In this document: positions 28,101-39,945 of the stretch, in pieces
Layout: the number at the start of each line of letters is the position of its first letter
Numbering within the stretch: position 1 is the stretch's first letter
Source of the DNA: Clonostachys chloroleuca
Lineage: Eukaryota; Ascomycota; Sordariomycetes; Hypocreales; Bionectriaceae
Length of the DNA: 64,000 nt
Assembly: GCA_037952775.1 (NCBI GenBank)
Contig: JBANAY010000003.1
Coordinates: forward strand, 19,778,001-19,842,000
Direction of reading: 5' to 3'
Made by a program: the position numbers and the translations under genes
Notes under the pieces: model-generated
Told to the model about the DNA's origin: nothing
The model's database searches: none
What the model saw: the letters and a program-made list of their open reading frames with translations, nothing else

Positions 28101-28615
28101 AAATTATAAATAAATATATATAATCTTTCTTTTATTAGTATTAAGTATAATAGAAAAATAGTTAAAATATATTTAAAATTAAGTTATAAATCCCTAGAGT
28201 TTATTTTAAGTTCTATTAAATATCTTAGATAGTAATAGCTTAAATAGTTATTCTAACTCTCTTCTTTAAATAGTAATTATAATCTAAATCTAGAGATTAG
28301 TATATATAGTAGTTTATTATACTATAATAGCTATTATATTAGCTAACTCTTAGTAAGTATCTGTAAAGTATATATAAAGCTAGTTAATCTAGTTTTATAA
28401 AAGCTATATTTTTTTAATATAGTTATTATTATCCTTACTACTATTATTACTATCTTTATCTATAGTATTATTCTTAATAGTTAGAGTAAGTAGATTATTA
28501 TTAGTAGTAGAAGTATATTATTACTAAGCTTAGGATACTATAATAGCTATAATATCTTCTTTATTATTATATAGTAATTAAGATAAAGTAATTAGCTAAA
28601 TAAGAGTTATTAATA

Positions 28616-28998
28616 TATAATAGTTAGATAACTTATATTAAATAGAGGTCTAGGGTAAGTTAAAATTAAACTAATTAGAGTATTATTCTAAGTAGTATAA
28701 TTAGATTATTTTAGATTATATAATATAAGTTATTATTAATATATAAGTATTATAGAGCTAGTAATAATAGATATATAAATAATATTATAATAGAGTTATA
28801 ACTATATTAATAACTATTTAAAAGGGTATTCTATCTAGTAAAATAAAAATATATATATACTAGGGGATTATTAATACTTAGTAATAATCTAGATTTAAGA
28901 ATTATAAGAATTATTATAAGATCTGAATAATCTAGGTATAATTAGTAAGAAAAAGTAGAGTCTATATATAATAATATATATTAGTTAAATTTATAACA
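28616..28998 (-). repeat. 5' LTR of Gypsy B
   Basis: It is 383 bp and homologous to 14877-15259. In element orientation it begins TGTTATAAATTTAAC, which keeps the canonical TG that is mutated to TA in most other copies. It ends CTAACTATTATA. Confidence 0.85.
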
Positions 28999-29023
28999 GC
29001 TAGGTCTTAAACTACTGTATAAT

Positions 29024-29932
29024 TATTAAAATTACAGTAGCCTATAAGGTATATTAAGCTTTAAGACTGCTATAACTAGCAGCAGTAGAAAATTTAGCTT
29101 CTAACTTATAGTAAATACTTCTCTATAACTTAGTTAAATTTTATATTAGAAAGTTAGTTTATAGTATATTTTATAGTATAAAAGAATCTTATTTTAGTAA
29201 GAGAAACTGGAAAAATATATTAATTTCTCTTATAAATCTACTAACTAAAAACTACTCTAAAACCTACTATAGTAGCTTCCTAAGCTACTTTTAATTTTCT
29301 ATAAAATTTATTACTATAGGAAATCTAAAAAATTAACTTATAACTACTAAACTATAAAATAGATATAAATAACTTTTTTAAGACCTACTTTTATCTAAAA
29401 GAGCTAGTTAAACTGATTAGTTAAGTATAGATATTAGATATCTTATCTTTAAAGCTAAAGGAGATATCTAAGATCTAAGATCTAATCTAGGGTAGGTTAG
29501 TTATAGGGTAGCTTAGGTATAGGTTAGGCTACTAGAAGTTACTCAGATTTTTCCTGAATTTTCTAGACTCTTATTTAGGCTAATATAGCCTAATAACCTA
29601 TAAATAATACTGCTAACGCTCCTAGCCCTAAAGGGGAACTAGAGCCCGCTAAGCTGTAGCAGTTATAGCAGCCTGTAGCCACTAACCCACAGTAGCTGCA
29701 ACCGCTATTAGCTAGTAATAGTAGTCACTATCGGATAGCAGGCTTAATTACTATTAGCTAGCTGTTACAGGGGATAGCGATTGCTAACAGTTAGTAGCTA
29801 CGATCGCTAACAGTCAGTGGCTATAATCGCTAACAGTTAGTAGTTACAACCGCTAGAGATTAGTAGTTACAACTGCTAACTTATAGCAATACAGTCACTA
29901 ACTTATAGTAGCTATAGTCTCTCAATTTAATA
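29024..29932 (-). repeat. Long LTR (about 0.9 kb) of Copia 2
   Basis: This 909-bp segment is homologous in inverted orientation to 50511-51375. In element direction it starts as a mutated TGTTGAATTAAGAGAC and ends TAATTTTAATA, from an ancestral TTTCAACA. It directly adjoins the 3' end of a Copia polyprotein relic on the same strand, so it is most likely that element's 3' LTR. Its ends are heavily mutated while its GC-rich core (29590-29915) is almost intact. Confidence 0.75.
29778..29915. repeat. 23-bp tandem repeat in the Copia 2 LTR core
   Basis: About six imperfect tandem units of 23 bp are present, each containing the core CGCTAACAGTTAGTAG. The first three begin at 29778, 29801 and 29824. 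An inverted counterpart lies in the second LTR copy at about 50520-50640. The units keep CpG and CpA sites that are lost elsewhere in the block. Confidence 0.75.
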
Positions 29933-32900
29933 CTTATAATATTTATTTATATAAAATACCTCTTATTATTATAGTTCTATAATAATATCTTCTATTAGGT
30001 TCTCTTTAAGTTTATCTCTTTTTCTCTTCTTAATCTTTTCTTTAATTTTAACTAGCTTAAGTTATCTATAGCTTTCTTAGAACTAGGCTCCTTAGAGAGG
30101 TTTAATTAGATTATTAGTAATTAATTTTATACTTTATTTATAAGAAATATAAATTATTTTATTCTAAATATACTCTCTTAACTAATAGTTATAGATATCT
30201 ATATATTTTAGCTTTATCTTTAACTTTTTAAGTAGCTATTAAAGAATACTAATTATCTATTAGTTATTATATATAAGATATAAATTAAGCTTATTAAGCT
30301 TAATTCCTAGCTCTAAAATTAGTCTCTACTAAAATAATTCTTTTTTAGCTATCTATATTAATAATAGTAATTTAGCTTCTATTATTAATATTATAACTAT
30401 ATCTTACTTATTAGCCTACTAACTAATTAGGCTACTAAATAGCTTTATTATATAGGCTTATAAACTCTTATAATTAAGTATATTATTAGTAAATAAGGTA
30501 TTATTATAAACTTTATACTTATTTCTTTCTCTAAATTATAGAGTAAGATAATAAATAGTATTTAGATAATTTAAAACTTAATTTACTACTTTATAATATT
30601 ATTAGCTAGAGTTAGTTATAAATCTAGCTAGTTAGAACATTATAAAAGCTATATCTAGTTTTAAAATTACTATAGTATATAGAATTAATCTAACTACTTA
30701 TTTATACTAGTTAGCTATCTTTTATATTATTATTCTATTATTTAGAAGAAGCTTAGTTTTATCTATAGAAGTTATATTCTTACTATCTAAGATATATAAT
30801 CTATATATTTTTTCTAGATATATAGTCTGTATTATCTATAGATATAATATATTATACTCTTAGATAATCTCTATTCTAAGAAACTATTAAAGCTTATTTC
30901 TACTAATTAGATTATATTTTATCTTTAGAGCTTTAACTATAGCTTTTATAATAGTTTTATTATCCTTCTTACATATAATAATAATATTATCTATATAGAA
31001 GAATAATAGAATTCTTAACTTAGTATAATAATATAGTTTATAGGGAATTAGTATAAAGTCTAGGCTTTATAATATTAAACTAAGCTTTATTTACTATAAA
31101 AGAGATATAATTTATAGACTATAGAGTATCTTCTTAAGTAATAAGATACTTAACTTCTTATTATACTTCTTATAACTAAGTAGTATTTATATAAATATAT
31201 TATCTAGTAGATTAGTATTTATAAATATATTTACTATATTATATTATAGTATTTTAAGATTAAATCTTATAGCTATTATTAGAAATATTCTAAATAATTT
31301 ACTTATTAATATTATAGTATAGGTTTCTTTAGTAGTAGTTTTCTATTACTAGTTTTCTTAAGTAATAAGTCTGGTTTTAAACTTTTAAAAATAACTATAC
31401 TTATTAAACTTATAAGTATATCTCTATATATAGTCTAAGATTTATAAAGTTTAGATCTTTAAATTAAACCTTAAAATCTTAATCTAAGTTTTTATTTACT
31501 TATAGCTCTCTAAATAATTAATTTTAGCTTATTTAAATTCTCTCTTAAACTTATAGTCTTTAAGATCTCTAGATATATTAGGGGTAACTAGTAGCTAGCT
31601 CTAATAATATATCTAACTTTAAGGTTTAGGTTTAAGAGATATTTATTTAGTTTAAGCTTTAATCTTTAGTTTTAATTATCTATATATATATTTAATATAT
31701 ATAGCTTTAGTTTAGATTCTATTTTAGCTTTTTACTAAGGGAATAGTTAGTAAGTTAATATAAAAGATTTAATTAAGAGTAATTAATAATTTATTAAAGG
31801 GTTTAAGAGTTTATAGTAAATTTTCTAATTTAATTAAATATATTAGAAAGCTTATTATCAGGCTCTTAGGTAGTATTAGGAGAGGTATAAAGTAATATAT
31901 TAGATATTTATTATTTTCTATATATCTTTCTTCTTCCTATATTTTAGTACTAATCTCTAGATTATTAATTAGTTATTTAAAGTTTATTTCTTCTATCTTA
32001 AGCTTATCTTCTTATTAAGTTAGCTCTATTACTTAATTAATCTATTTAGATTAAAGTATTAATTAGAGTTTTTTTTATATTTTCTCTAGGGTTTACTTCC
32101 TAATAGTTTTATATATTTAAGCTTTATTTAGATTAAATAACTCTTTTTTATTAAAGATTATATTTTTAGTAATATAAATACTATTAGTAATTAGGTTTTA
32201 AATTTAGAAGATATTTTAGGAATTATATCTAACTAGATAGTTTATTTAGACTTTTAGATCTAGCTATAATCTAAGTTATTATATCTTTAATTAAGCTATT
32301 TTATTTATTATAAATACTTTATAGCTAATTATTTTTAAATAAGAAACCTTTAGTTAAATCTTAGCCTCTAGGTTTATAGTTAGTATTATTAAAAAGAAGT
32401 TCTAATATAGTATTTTCTATTTAAGCTTCTTTCTTTTAGTTTATAGCTCTTTTAGTATTTTATCTTTACTAAGCTATATATATTATATTTAATAGTTATT
32501 AGACCTATTATTTATACCCTATTTATTAAAATTACTAAGTATTTAAATAATCTTAGCTCTAGATATTTAAGATATTAGTACTAATAAATTAAATTACTTT
32601 TATTTAATCTCTTCCTCTAAGTTATAAATCTATATTAGAATAAAATAAATATAATTTATTTTAGTATTTCTATAATATATTTAATAATATACTAGTTATA
32701 GTAATTATCTAGCTTATAAAGTATTAATCTATTATTATATTTAATTAAATTCTTATTATTCTTTTAATCCTACTAGTATTCTTATTATTATAATTTCAGA
32801 AGTAATATTAGATTAGTCTCTATTTATAGATAGTAGGCTATTTAGTTAAAATAGAAATAATATAGTTTATTTTATTTATTTTATACTTATAGAATTACTT

Positions 32901-34560
32901 TACTATATTCTAATATTAGAAGGCTTATAGAACCTATAAAAACCTTCTTATTTTTAATAATTTATTTAAAATTTCTAAATCTTATTATATTATTAAATAA
33001 ATATAATATAGTTTCTAAATTAAGAAGAGCTAAGTATTATAATAAATAGCTATTATTCTTAATAAGAAAGATAATTATATAGCTTAATATATAATTTTAA
33101 TTAGCTAATTATTAATACTACTTTTCTTTTATTTAAATAAGCTTATTATAGAGCTTTTAAACCTTAGGGATCTCTTCTAAGTATTTCTTCTACTTATTAG
33201 ACTATAGTTTCCTTTTATTAAAATAAGATAATAGGTTTTTAGAGAATAATAACTAATAGTTTTTTATATTAATACCCTTATATTTATTCCTATAAAGAAT
33301 ATAGTTAGATTTATTATTTCTAGTCTTTTTTTACTATTTATTCTTATATTTAGTTATTTCTTTTTCTATTTCTTATTTTTACTTCTTATTTAGTAGATTT
33401 TCTTCTTAAAAAATTAAGCTAAAGTTTTCTTTAATAATATAAAGTTTTAACTCCTTATTTAAGCTTCTTTTAAAGGTCTTAAGCTTATCTCTAAAGGATT
33501 TAATAAATACTAATAGCTTATATATATTATTATTTATTTTAAATTAGTTCTAGCTTTTTACTATTTATAAAAATAATTTAAATCTTAAATCTAAATACTT
33601 CTTTAGATTACTAAACTATTTAGAAGAGCTTAGTATATTAAGGATCTTCCTAAGTCTAGCTATTCTTATTACTTTTTCCTAACTATTAATCTAGGCCTAC
33701 TAATCTATTTTAAGTTTTCTAGCCTAGTTTAAAGAATTAGAATATACTTCTTATATATATTTTCTCTTATTAACTTTATTTATACTATATATATTTTTTA
33801 AATTCTTAAAAAAGAGATAAATATTATCTTTCTTTTCTATATAAATAATTACTAGAGTATAAATCTTAGTATAATAAAGAGCTATATATTTAGTTATCTA
33901 CTTAAATATATTATATATTCTATTAGCCTTTCTATTAAATTAAGTAATTAGAGTTTAATAGGAGGTTTATTTAATTTTATAAGCCTTCTTATCTTTATTA
34001 AAAAATTTAATATATAAGTATATAGGTTATTCTCTCTAAATAAAGCTTAATATTCTATTTATATCTATAACTAGGACTTTTAATTTATATTATAAATATT
34101 CTAAGATTACTAGCTCCTTAAGCTAATAAGTATAAAATTTACTTACTTCTTTAAGTTATATAAGGTATAAAACTCTTTTACTAGCTATATTTATTATAGC
34201 TATCTATTTAAAGATATTTTAGTTATTTAGTTCTTTTAAGGTAATAGATATATTAAATACTTTTATAATATCTATTTACTATTAAATTAAATTAAATATA
34301 TTTAATATTACTAGTTTAGTACTTATCTTTATAGTTATAATTACCTTTATAAAGTATAGCTCTAAAACTCTTAATTATTTAATTTTATATATTAGATAGA
34401 TAGAAATTATATTATTATATTTTTTCTTAAGTTATACTATTCTAATACTTCTAGTAGGAATAATTATATAATTTAGTATATATCTCTTCTTTAAGCCTAA
34501 TACTCTTCTAATCTAGAAAAGGAAATATATTTAGAGTAAACTGCTCTTAATTATAACTAA
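29933..34560 (-). mobile_element. Ty1/Copia retrotransposon 2, heavily RIP-mutated body
   Basis: On the minus strand the RT box reads LLYIDNIIIICKKDNKTIIK at about 30942-31001 (from Y-V-D-D). Further on are a stretch like FLRIEII and an RNase H region with NYLNTIYYLTL and YKSLQAYIIKLF-like sequence near 30430-30560. The order RT then RNase H towards lower coordinates is Copia. Upstream parts (integrase, gag) should lie at 32-34.5 kb but are too mutated to place. The family differs from Copia 1 in sequence and LTR. No 5' LTR is found; the element stops where a Gypsy LTR remnant begins near 34590. Confidence 0.8.
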
Positions 34561-34589
34561 TTATATTAAATTATATAAAGCCTTAGTTC

Positions 34590-34870
34590 TAATAATTCTT
34601 ATAATTCTTAAATCCAGATTATTACTAAGTATTAATAATCCCCTAGTATATATATATATTTATTTTACTAGATAGAATACTCTTTTAGATAGTTATTAAT
34701 AATATTATCTATATATCTATTATTACTAGCTCTATAATACTTATATATTAATAGTAACTTATATTATATAGCCTAAAACTACCTGATTATATTACTCAGA
34801 ATAACTCTCTGATTAGTTTAACCCTGACCTACCCTAGACCCCGTCCAGTATAAGTTATCTAACTGTTATA
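34590..34870 (+). repeat. Gypsy LTR remnant, 5' end lost
   Basis: This is homologous to the 3' three quarters of the Gypsy A/B LTR, from AATTCTTATAATTCTTAAAT to CTAACTGTTATA. It is the least mutated LTR of this family in the window: the stretch around 34820-34855 keeps CCTACCCTAGACCCCGTCC. The first part is too diverged to define its start. It may be a solo LTR. Confidence 0.7.
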
Positions 34871-35665
34871 TATTTAAAGAACTACTAATAGCTTATTTAC
34901 TAGTTCTATTAGAAGAAGAAAGATTAATAATACTATCTTAGATAATATTACTAAAGAGATTCTCTATAGAAGAATTAAAGAAGAAATCTAAAAAATTAAC
35001 TATCTCTATAATATAAGTACTTTAAATTTAGAATATTAATTTAGTTTCCTAAGCTTAAATATATTCTAATTCTATTTAATAATTTTTCTCCTCTACTTCT
35101 TTCTATTTTTTCTTTTCTAGTACTTCTATATTATTTAATCCCTTCTTTAGTATCTTTATACTCTTTTTATAAAGCTATTTCTATATCTTATATAAATAGG
35201 AAATTTATATAAATACTTTAGCTAGCTTAGTCTTAGCTTAAGACTTTTTATTCTCTAAATAAGAAATCTTCTTATTAATTTTCTTAACTAATAAGAGTTA
35301 GTAATAAATATAAGAACTAGGAGTAGATATATACTTACTTAATAATATTAAGAACTATAAATAATTATATAATTAATCTAAATAATAGTAAGTTATATAA
35401 TAACTAATATTTAGAATAATAATATATATTATATTCCTTTTTATATAATAAGAGTATAGTAGTACTTTAAAACTATATATAATACTATATTTTGATTTTT
35501 AAATATAATTATATACTAACTCAGATTTCTTTTATTTTAATATATAGCTAGATATTTTATTAATAAGAATTATTATATAAAATAAATATAGAATTAAATA
35601 TATATAATAATAGTATAATATAATAAAATAGCTTTAGAAATAAAACTAATAGAGAGAGAGTATTA
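34871..35665. repeat. RIP-mutated DNA ending in a Gypsy polypurine tract
   Basis: No protein motif was recognised. The last bases (TAATAGAGAGAGAGTATTATA, about 35648-35667) match the polypurine tract next to the 3' LTR of Gypsy B. The right part is therefore the 3' end of a further Gypsy whose coding region is unreadable. Confidence 0.5.
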
Positions 35666-36036
35666 TATTATAAATAAAGATTATTTTTAGACTATAGGAA
35701 GTTATATATAAAGTAAATAGTACTAATCTATCTTAATAATTAATAAAAATAACTTTATTTTAAATAAATAAATCCAGAGTAAAGATTATTATAAATACTC
35801 TAGTAAATATACTATTATATATATATTTATTTCTATAGTATAATACTCCTTTAAATAGTTATTAATAATATTATCTATATATCTATTATAACTAGCTCTA
35901 TAATACTTATATATTAACTATAACTTCTATTATATAGCTTAAAATAATCTAATTATACTACTTAGAATAATACTCTGATTAGTTATATCCTGATCTACTC
36001 TAGACCCTGTCTAATATAAGTTATTTAACTATTATA
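35666..36036 (+). repeat. Gypsy LTR, subfamily 2 (3' LTR position)
   Basis: It is about 371 bp and follows a polypurine tract. The first 130 bp differ from the A/B LTR and instead match the LTR at 41881-42254 (shared GGAAGTTATATATAA and AATACTCCTTTA blocks). The 3' half is common to both subfamilies. Confidence 0.75.
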
Positions 36037-37690
36037 CTTAGTAATAGATTATTATAGATATCTTATTAGTTCTAGAAGACTTTATATTTAAATAACTACT
36101 TCTATATATTCTTAATTATCTTAATACTAAGATTATATAGACTGCTATAAAGATATATCTTAACCTGCTTCTATATAACTATAATCTGATATATTTAATA
36201 GTAGAGAAGCTAGAGTTTTAAATTATATATAAAGTACTCTATTATAAATAATTTTAAGAAAGTAAAGATAGAAATACTCTCTCTAAACTTTATTAGTTAT
36301 TATATAGTATTAGTATTATTTTAAACTCTCTTTATTCTATATTAGTAGTTTAAACTAAGCTAATGAATATAATAATTAATAGCTATTACTAACTTCCTTA
36401 TAAGTTAATATACTCTATTATTAGCTATTGTAGTTAAACTTATACTTACTAACTCTATTATCTAATAATTATTAAAGAAAATAATCTTAATATATATATA
36501 TATACTATTAAAGTATATAGCTTATAAATTTATATATTAGTATTAATACTAATTAACTTATAGATATTTACTTTATATTATTTCTAATTTTTAGCTTATT
36601 ATAATTATTATAGAGCTTATTTTACTAATTATTAGCTAGTACTTATTTTAATTATTAATATACCTATATTATATAAGTACTAAAAAATTTCCTATATAAA
36701 ATTAATTATTAGCTACTAGCTGATATAAGCTATAAATATTAGAGTATTCTTAGAATTATTATTAAAGTTAGTAAATAAGCTTTAAATTAATAAAATAAAG
36801 TACTTTATATAGAGTAATAAGAGCTACTAATAAAAAAATACTAATATTAGCTAGTTACTAAGCTATCTTTAAATTTAAAGTCTTAATAATTACTAATAGT
36901 CTTATTTATAAAAATAGACTATAAGTAACCTTAGTAAGATATAGCCTTTAGCTTAAAAGTATTATAAAACTATTAATTAAAGCTTAAATAGCTATATTAA
37001 ATAACTACTTACTCTTTAGCTATATTTAGTATAATCTCTTAAAAGGTTTTAGCCTCTTTAACCTTCTTCTTTAAAGCCTTATACTTAGCTTTATAGATAG
37101 CCTTATTAGTAACTATTTTAGCTACTATAGTAGTAGCTATCTTCTTATTAATAAGATTAAAATTATATATTAGTAGCTTATTTTAATATTTTAAACTATA
37201 AAGATATATCTAAGAGAGTAAGAGAGAAGAGGAGATAGAGTAAAGAAATTACCTAAGTTAGTATAAGAATAAAGCTATTTAAATTTATTTTAGCTATTAA
37301 AGTATATAAATAATAAATAGTCTTTATATTAATTTTACTTATATAATTATAACTCTATTAAATCTATATAATAATAAGATATTTTCTATTTAGTATATTA
37401 ATTATAAGAAAAAGTACTTAGAATAACTATTATAAAGTATAAAAGCTTATATTTATAATATATATATATCTATAGAAATTAACTATAAATTATTAACTTA
37501 ATATAGAGAATAGCTTTAAATCTAGAGGGATATATTAAACTAATATATTATAGACTTAGCTATTTATATAACTAAGGAGTAGTTTAATTAGCTAAAATAT
37601 ATTATATTTTCTATATAAGAAAGGTTATCTAACTAGGCTAGCTATATATAGAAGTAATATAGATAGCTATATATAGAGAGACCTCTCTGC
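36037..37690. repeat. RIP-mutated relic at the inner edge of the left block
   Basis: No complete element is recognised. Near 37538-37580 the plus strand encodes IKLIYYRL-like sequence that also occurs in the Tc1/mariner-like fossil at about 56450-56480, so a similar DNA transposon may form this edge. The change to normal sequence at about 37680-37690 is abrupt. Confidence 0.45.
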
Positions 37691-38650
37691 TAAAGCGAAA
37701 AAGAGGGGTTAACGAAGAATTATATAATCTTCCTAATTACAGGGTGCCCTGTTCTAACAATATCTATATATATCACGAAAAGCCTTACAGGCATATGTCT
37801 AAAGGTGCCAGGTTGAAGGAAGGAGGGGTCAGAAGGTCAGGTAATTCTCACATATAATTTGTGTGGGGTGGTTACCTTGCATAACGCTAAAGCCGGCTAG
37901 CGGCTTGGCAGGCAAAGACTTTTGAAATGGTCCTCCGTATAGATGTTAGAGATGTTACATTGACGCCGACTGGCTAAGTGAAAGTCCTTCCTTCACTTTC
38001 CCGTTGCTTGGAAAGCAAATGGTATATTGCGTTGTATTTATGCTTATTATACTAATGAAAGGAATGAGGGTTGGCCGGTGATTCGCTACCACTTGGCAAG
38101 ACAGATAAATCGACAGGCAATAGTTACACTTAATGACCACACAGCTCCCATACGTCTCAATTAATCAATTGGAAGCCCAGTTGGCCGTATCCGAGGGGAG
38201 TCATCACTGGAACGTCTAATTTATCGGCGATAACTATAATGGGACTCCACGTAGGATCGCGCCTGTGGCGACAGGGCAGACCGGGGTATGAGTGGACGGC
38301 AGGTAGTCCCCCGGAAGTGAGGACTTCTATATTAGTGATGCGCCAAGTTGCGAGATGCATATTGGCATTTATAATTGCCTTTTCGGGGCAGGGTCTCACC
38401 ATAACTCTTTTATTAACACCTGTGGCGATAATGCGGACGGACCTTGGAGAAAGTCGCCTGCCTGAACTACGGAGGAAGTACTTCTGTATCTTAAGAGGCA
38501 ATATTGCGAGGTATGTATACTTTTAACTGCTGTTTTAGGATTCCCGTCCTAATAATACCTGCTGTAACAATGCAAAGCGGGCAGCAGGTAATGTGAGGCA
38601 AGACTGTGTAAGGCAGAACTGTGCCTTTCACCAGATCAAAAAGGCGTGAT
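37691..38650. other. Intergenic DNA of the gene island, no supported gene
   Basis: Composition is normal. Two overlapping frames of 95 (+) and 114 (-) codons at about 38157-38526 have no recognisable domain and lie antisense to each other, so neither is called. Confidence 0.55.
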
Positions 38651-38688
38651 GCCAATTGAAATACTGAGGTGAGGATAAGTATAAATAA
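38596..38688 (+). promoter_or_regulatory. Putative promoter of the chymotrypsin gene
   Basis: A TATA-like TATAAATAA is at 38680-38688, 102 bp before the ATG, with a CCAAT pentamer at 38652-38656 and a GGATAAG (GATA-type) site at about 38673. Upstream, two 13-bp copies (AGGCAAGACTGTG at 38596 and AGGCAGAACTGTG at 38611) form an imperfect direct repeat. Roles are inferred from position only. Confidence 0.5.
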
Positions 38689-38790
38689 GGATACATGCTT
38701 CCATCTACTCTGGCCTTTGTTCAGTAGGCTTTTCTAATTCTTTCCACATCTAATAGCAGCAAAGACACTCTTTGCATCAGAACGCCAAAC

Positions 38791-39945
38791 ATGGAACTCA
38801 CAAGACTTCTTGCTTGCCTGGCTGTTGCCTTGCCAGTTGCCTATGGTGCCCCTACTGAGACAGCGGAAAGCCTCCATCCCCGGATACTCGATGCCATGAA
38901 GCGCGACCTGGGCCTCGACGCTGAGCAGGCCGTTTCTCGTGTCAAGCGAGACATCGACGCCTCTGAGCTCATTGGTCAGCTCCAGGCCTCCGCTGGTGCT
39001 TCTTTCGCTGGCGCCTGGATCGGCGAGCACGATGAGAAGGTCAATGTTGCCGTCACTGATGAAACTTCGGCTGAAAAGGTGACCGCTGCCGGAGGCAACC
39101 CCGTCATCGTGTCCAATACCCTATCCAAGCTCGAGCAGGCCCAGGAAGCTCTTGATAACACCGACATCGAGCAGGCTTCTATAATGAGTACTGACGAGAC
39201 GAAGTCTGGTATCGCCAGCTACTATGTCGATGTGGCCAGCAACAAGCTAGTCATCGAGGCTCTCGCTGATAGCCTCGACCATGCCAAGGAGCTCGCTAAG
39301 AAGGTCGGCCTCTCCGAGTCTGAGTTTGAAATTCGCACAGTTGAAGAGATGTTCACCACTAGTGCGATTAACGTCTACGGCGGTGACGCCTACATCATCG
39401 GAGGAAACACCAGATGCTCCATCGGTTTCAACGTCGGCTATGGCTTCGTCTCCGCTGGACACTGTGGCAAGACAGGTAACAAGGTGACCTACAACAACCA
39501 GGCTATGGGTAGTTTCGCTGGTTCTACCTTCCCTGGATCGGGCGACATGGCTTACATCAAAGTTGACACCAAGACATTCAACCTCATGGCTCGCATCAAT
39601 CCATGGGGAGGAAGCGACAAAAACCGCCTCCCTGTCAAGGGTAGTAAGGAATCCGCCGTCGGAGCCAGCATCTGCCGCTCCGGCTCCACCACCCAAGTCC
39701 GCTGTGGTAAGGTCACAGCCCTGAAGGTGACTGTCAACTACTCTCAAGGGCGCGTCACTGGAATGACCCGAACCAGCGCCTGCGCTGCAGGCGGTGACTC
39801 TGGTGGCTCTTTTTACACCGGTGATCAGGCCCAGGGTATCACCTCTGGAGCATCGGGAAACTGCGAGGCCGGTGGCACAACCGTCTTCCAGCCAATCAAT
39901 CCGGTTCTGTCTGCTTACAAGGTTGGTCTGCGCAAGGCGGCTTAG
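38791..39945 (+). CDS. Secreted chymotrypsin-like serine protease, streptogrisin / alpha-lytic type (peptidase S1)
   Basis: The product is a 384-residue single-exon preproenzyme for an extracellular endopeptidase. Residues 1-19 form a signal peptide (MELTRLLACLAVALPVAYG). Residues 20 to about 190 are a long propeptide with a lysine-arginine site at 52-53 and a segment (about 141-186, YYVDVASNKLVIEA...) resembling the alpha-lytic protease prodomain, a folding chaperone in bacterial relatives. The mature domain starts near SAINVYGGDAYIIGG. The catalytic triad is His224 in SAGHCG, Asp252 in GSGDMAYI and Ser337 in GGDSGG. Cys209/225, 295/305 and 331/358 fit the three disulfides of this group. The closest well-known relatives are streptogrisins of actinomycetes, and a similar gene (CHY1) in the insect pathogen Metarhizium has been explained by lateral transfer. 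Composition is GC-rich with no RIP signature, although RIP-mutated blocks lie 1.1 kb upstream and 0.7 kb downstream. The ATG has a good context (CAAACATGG). Family call is very sure; substrate and biological role are inferred. Confidence 0.95.
   Translation: MELTRLLACLAVALPVAYGAPTETAESLHPRILDAMKRDLGLDAEQAVSRVKRDIDASELIGQLQASAGASFAGAWIGEHDEKVNVAVTDETSAEKVTAAGGNPVIVSNTLSKLEQAQEALDNTDIEQASIMSTDETKSGIASYYVDVASNKLVIEALADSLDHAKELAKKVGLSESEFEIRTVEEMFTTSAINVYGGDAYIIGGNTRCSIGFNVGYGFVSAGHCGKTGNKVTYNNQAMGSFAGSTFPGSGDMAYIKVDTKTFNLMARINPWGGSDKNRLPVKGSKESAVGASICRSGSTTQVRCGKVTALKVTVNYSQGRVTGMTRTSACAAGGDSGGSFYTGDQAQGITSGASGNCEAGGTTVFQPINPVLSAYKVGLRKAA

Larger units (their letters stand above)
14877..28998 (-). 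mobile_element. Ty3/Gypsy retrotransposon B with two LTRs, split by a nested Copia
   Basis: Two direct LTRs of 383 bp each (14877-15259 and 28616-28998) bound the element. It reads on the minus strand: gag near the right LTR, with an Asn/Ser microsatellite at about 28430-28510, and integrase and the C-terminal end near the left LTR. A polypurine tract, read on the minus strand as AATAGAGAGAGAA, sits at about 15265-15277 directly next to the left (3') LTR. Removing the nested Copia (18262-25168) leaves about 7.2 kb, a normal Gypsy length. The sequence is collinear with relic A throughout. Flanks are GCGGA on the left and GCTAG on the right, so no target duplication is visible. It is heavily RIP-mutated and inactive. 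Confidence 0.88.
1121..37690. repeat. AT-rich, RIP-mutated transposon block (left)
   Basis: About 36.6 kb is dominated by TpA-rich words (tatata, ctatag, agctat). CpA/TpG and CpG are strongly depleted except in islands at 2.9-4.2, 11.7-14.9, 18.3-25.2 and 29.6-29.9 kb. This is the expected product of C-to-T mutation at CpA on both strands, that is RIP. Nearly every identifiable piece is a transposon relic. Translations are recognisable only when TAA/TAG are read as former CAA/CAG/TGG codons. The block ends sharply near 37690. Confidence 0.9.

Noticed and set aside
29690..29915. CRISPR-like array in the Copia 2 LTR
   Set aside because: The units are directly adjacent 23-bp tandem copies with no unique spacers, in a eukaryotic retrotransposon.
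1121..37690. Mitochondrial DNA insertion because of extreme AT content
   Set aside because: The content is nuclear LTR retrotransposons and pogo elements, and the dinucleotide pattern is that of RIP.
38157..38526. Two antisense overlapping frames of 95 (+) and 114 (-) codons upstream of the chymotrypsin gene
   Set aside because: Neither shows a recognisable motif, and they cannot both be coding. There is no supporting promoter or context.
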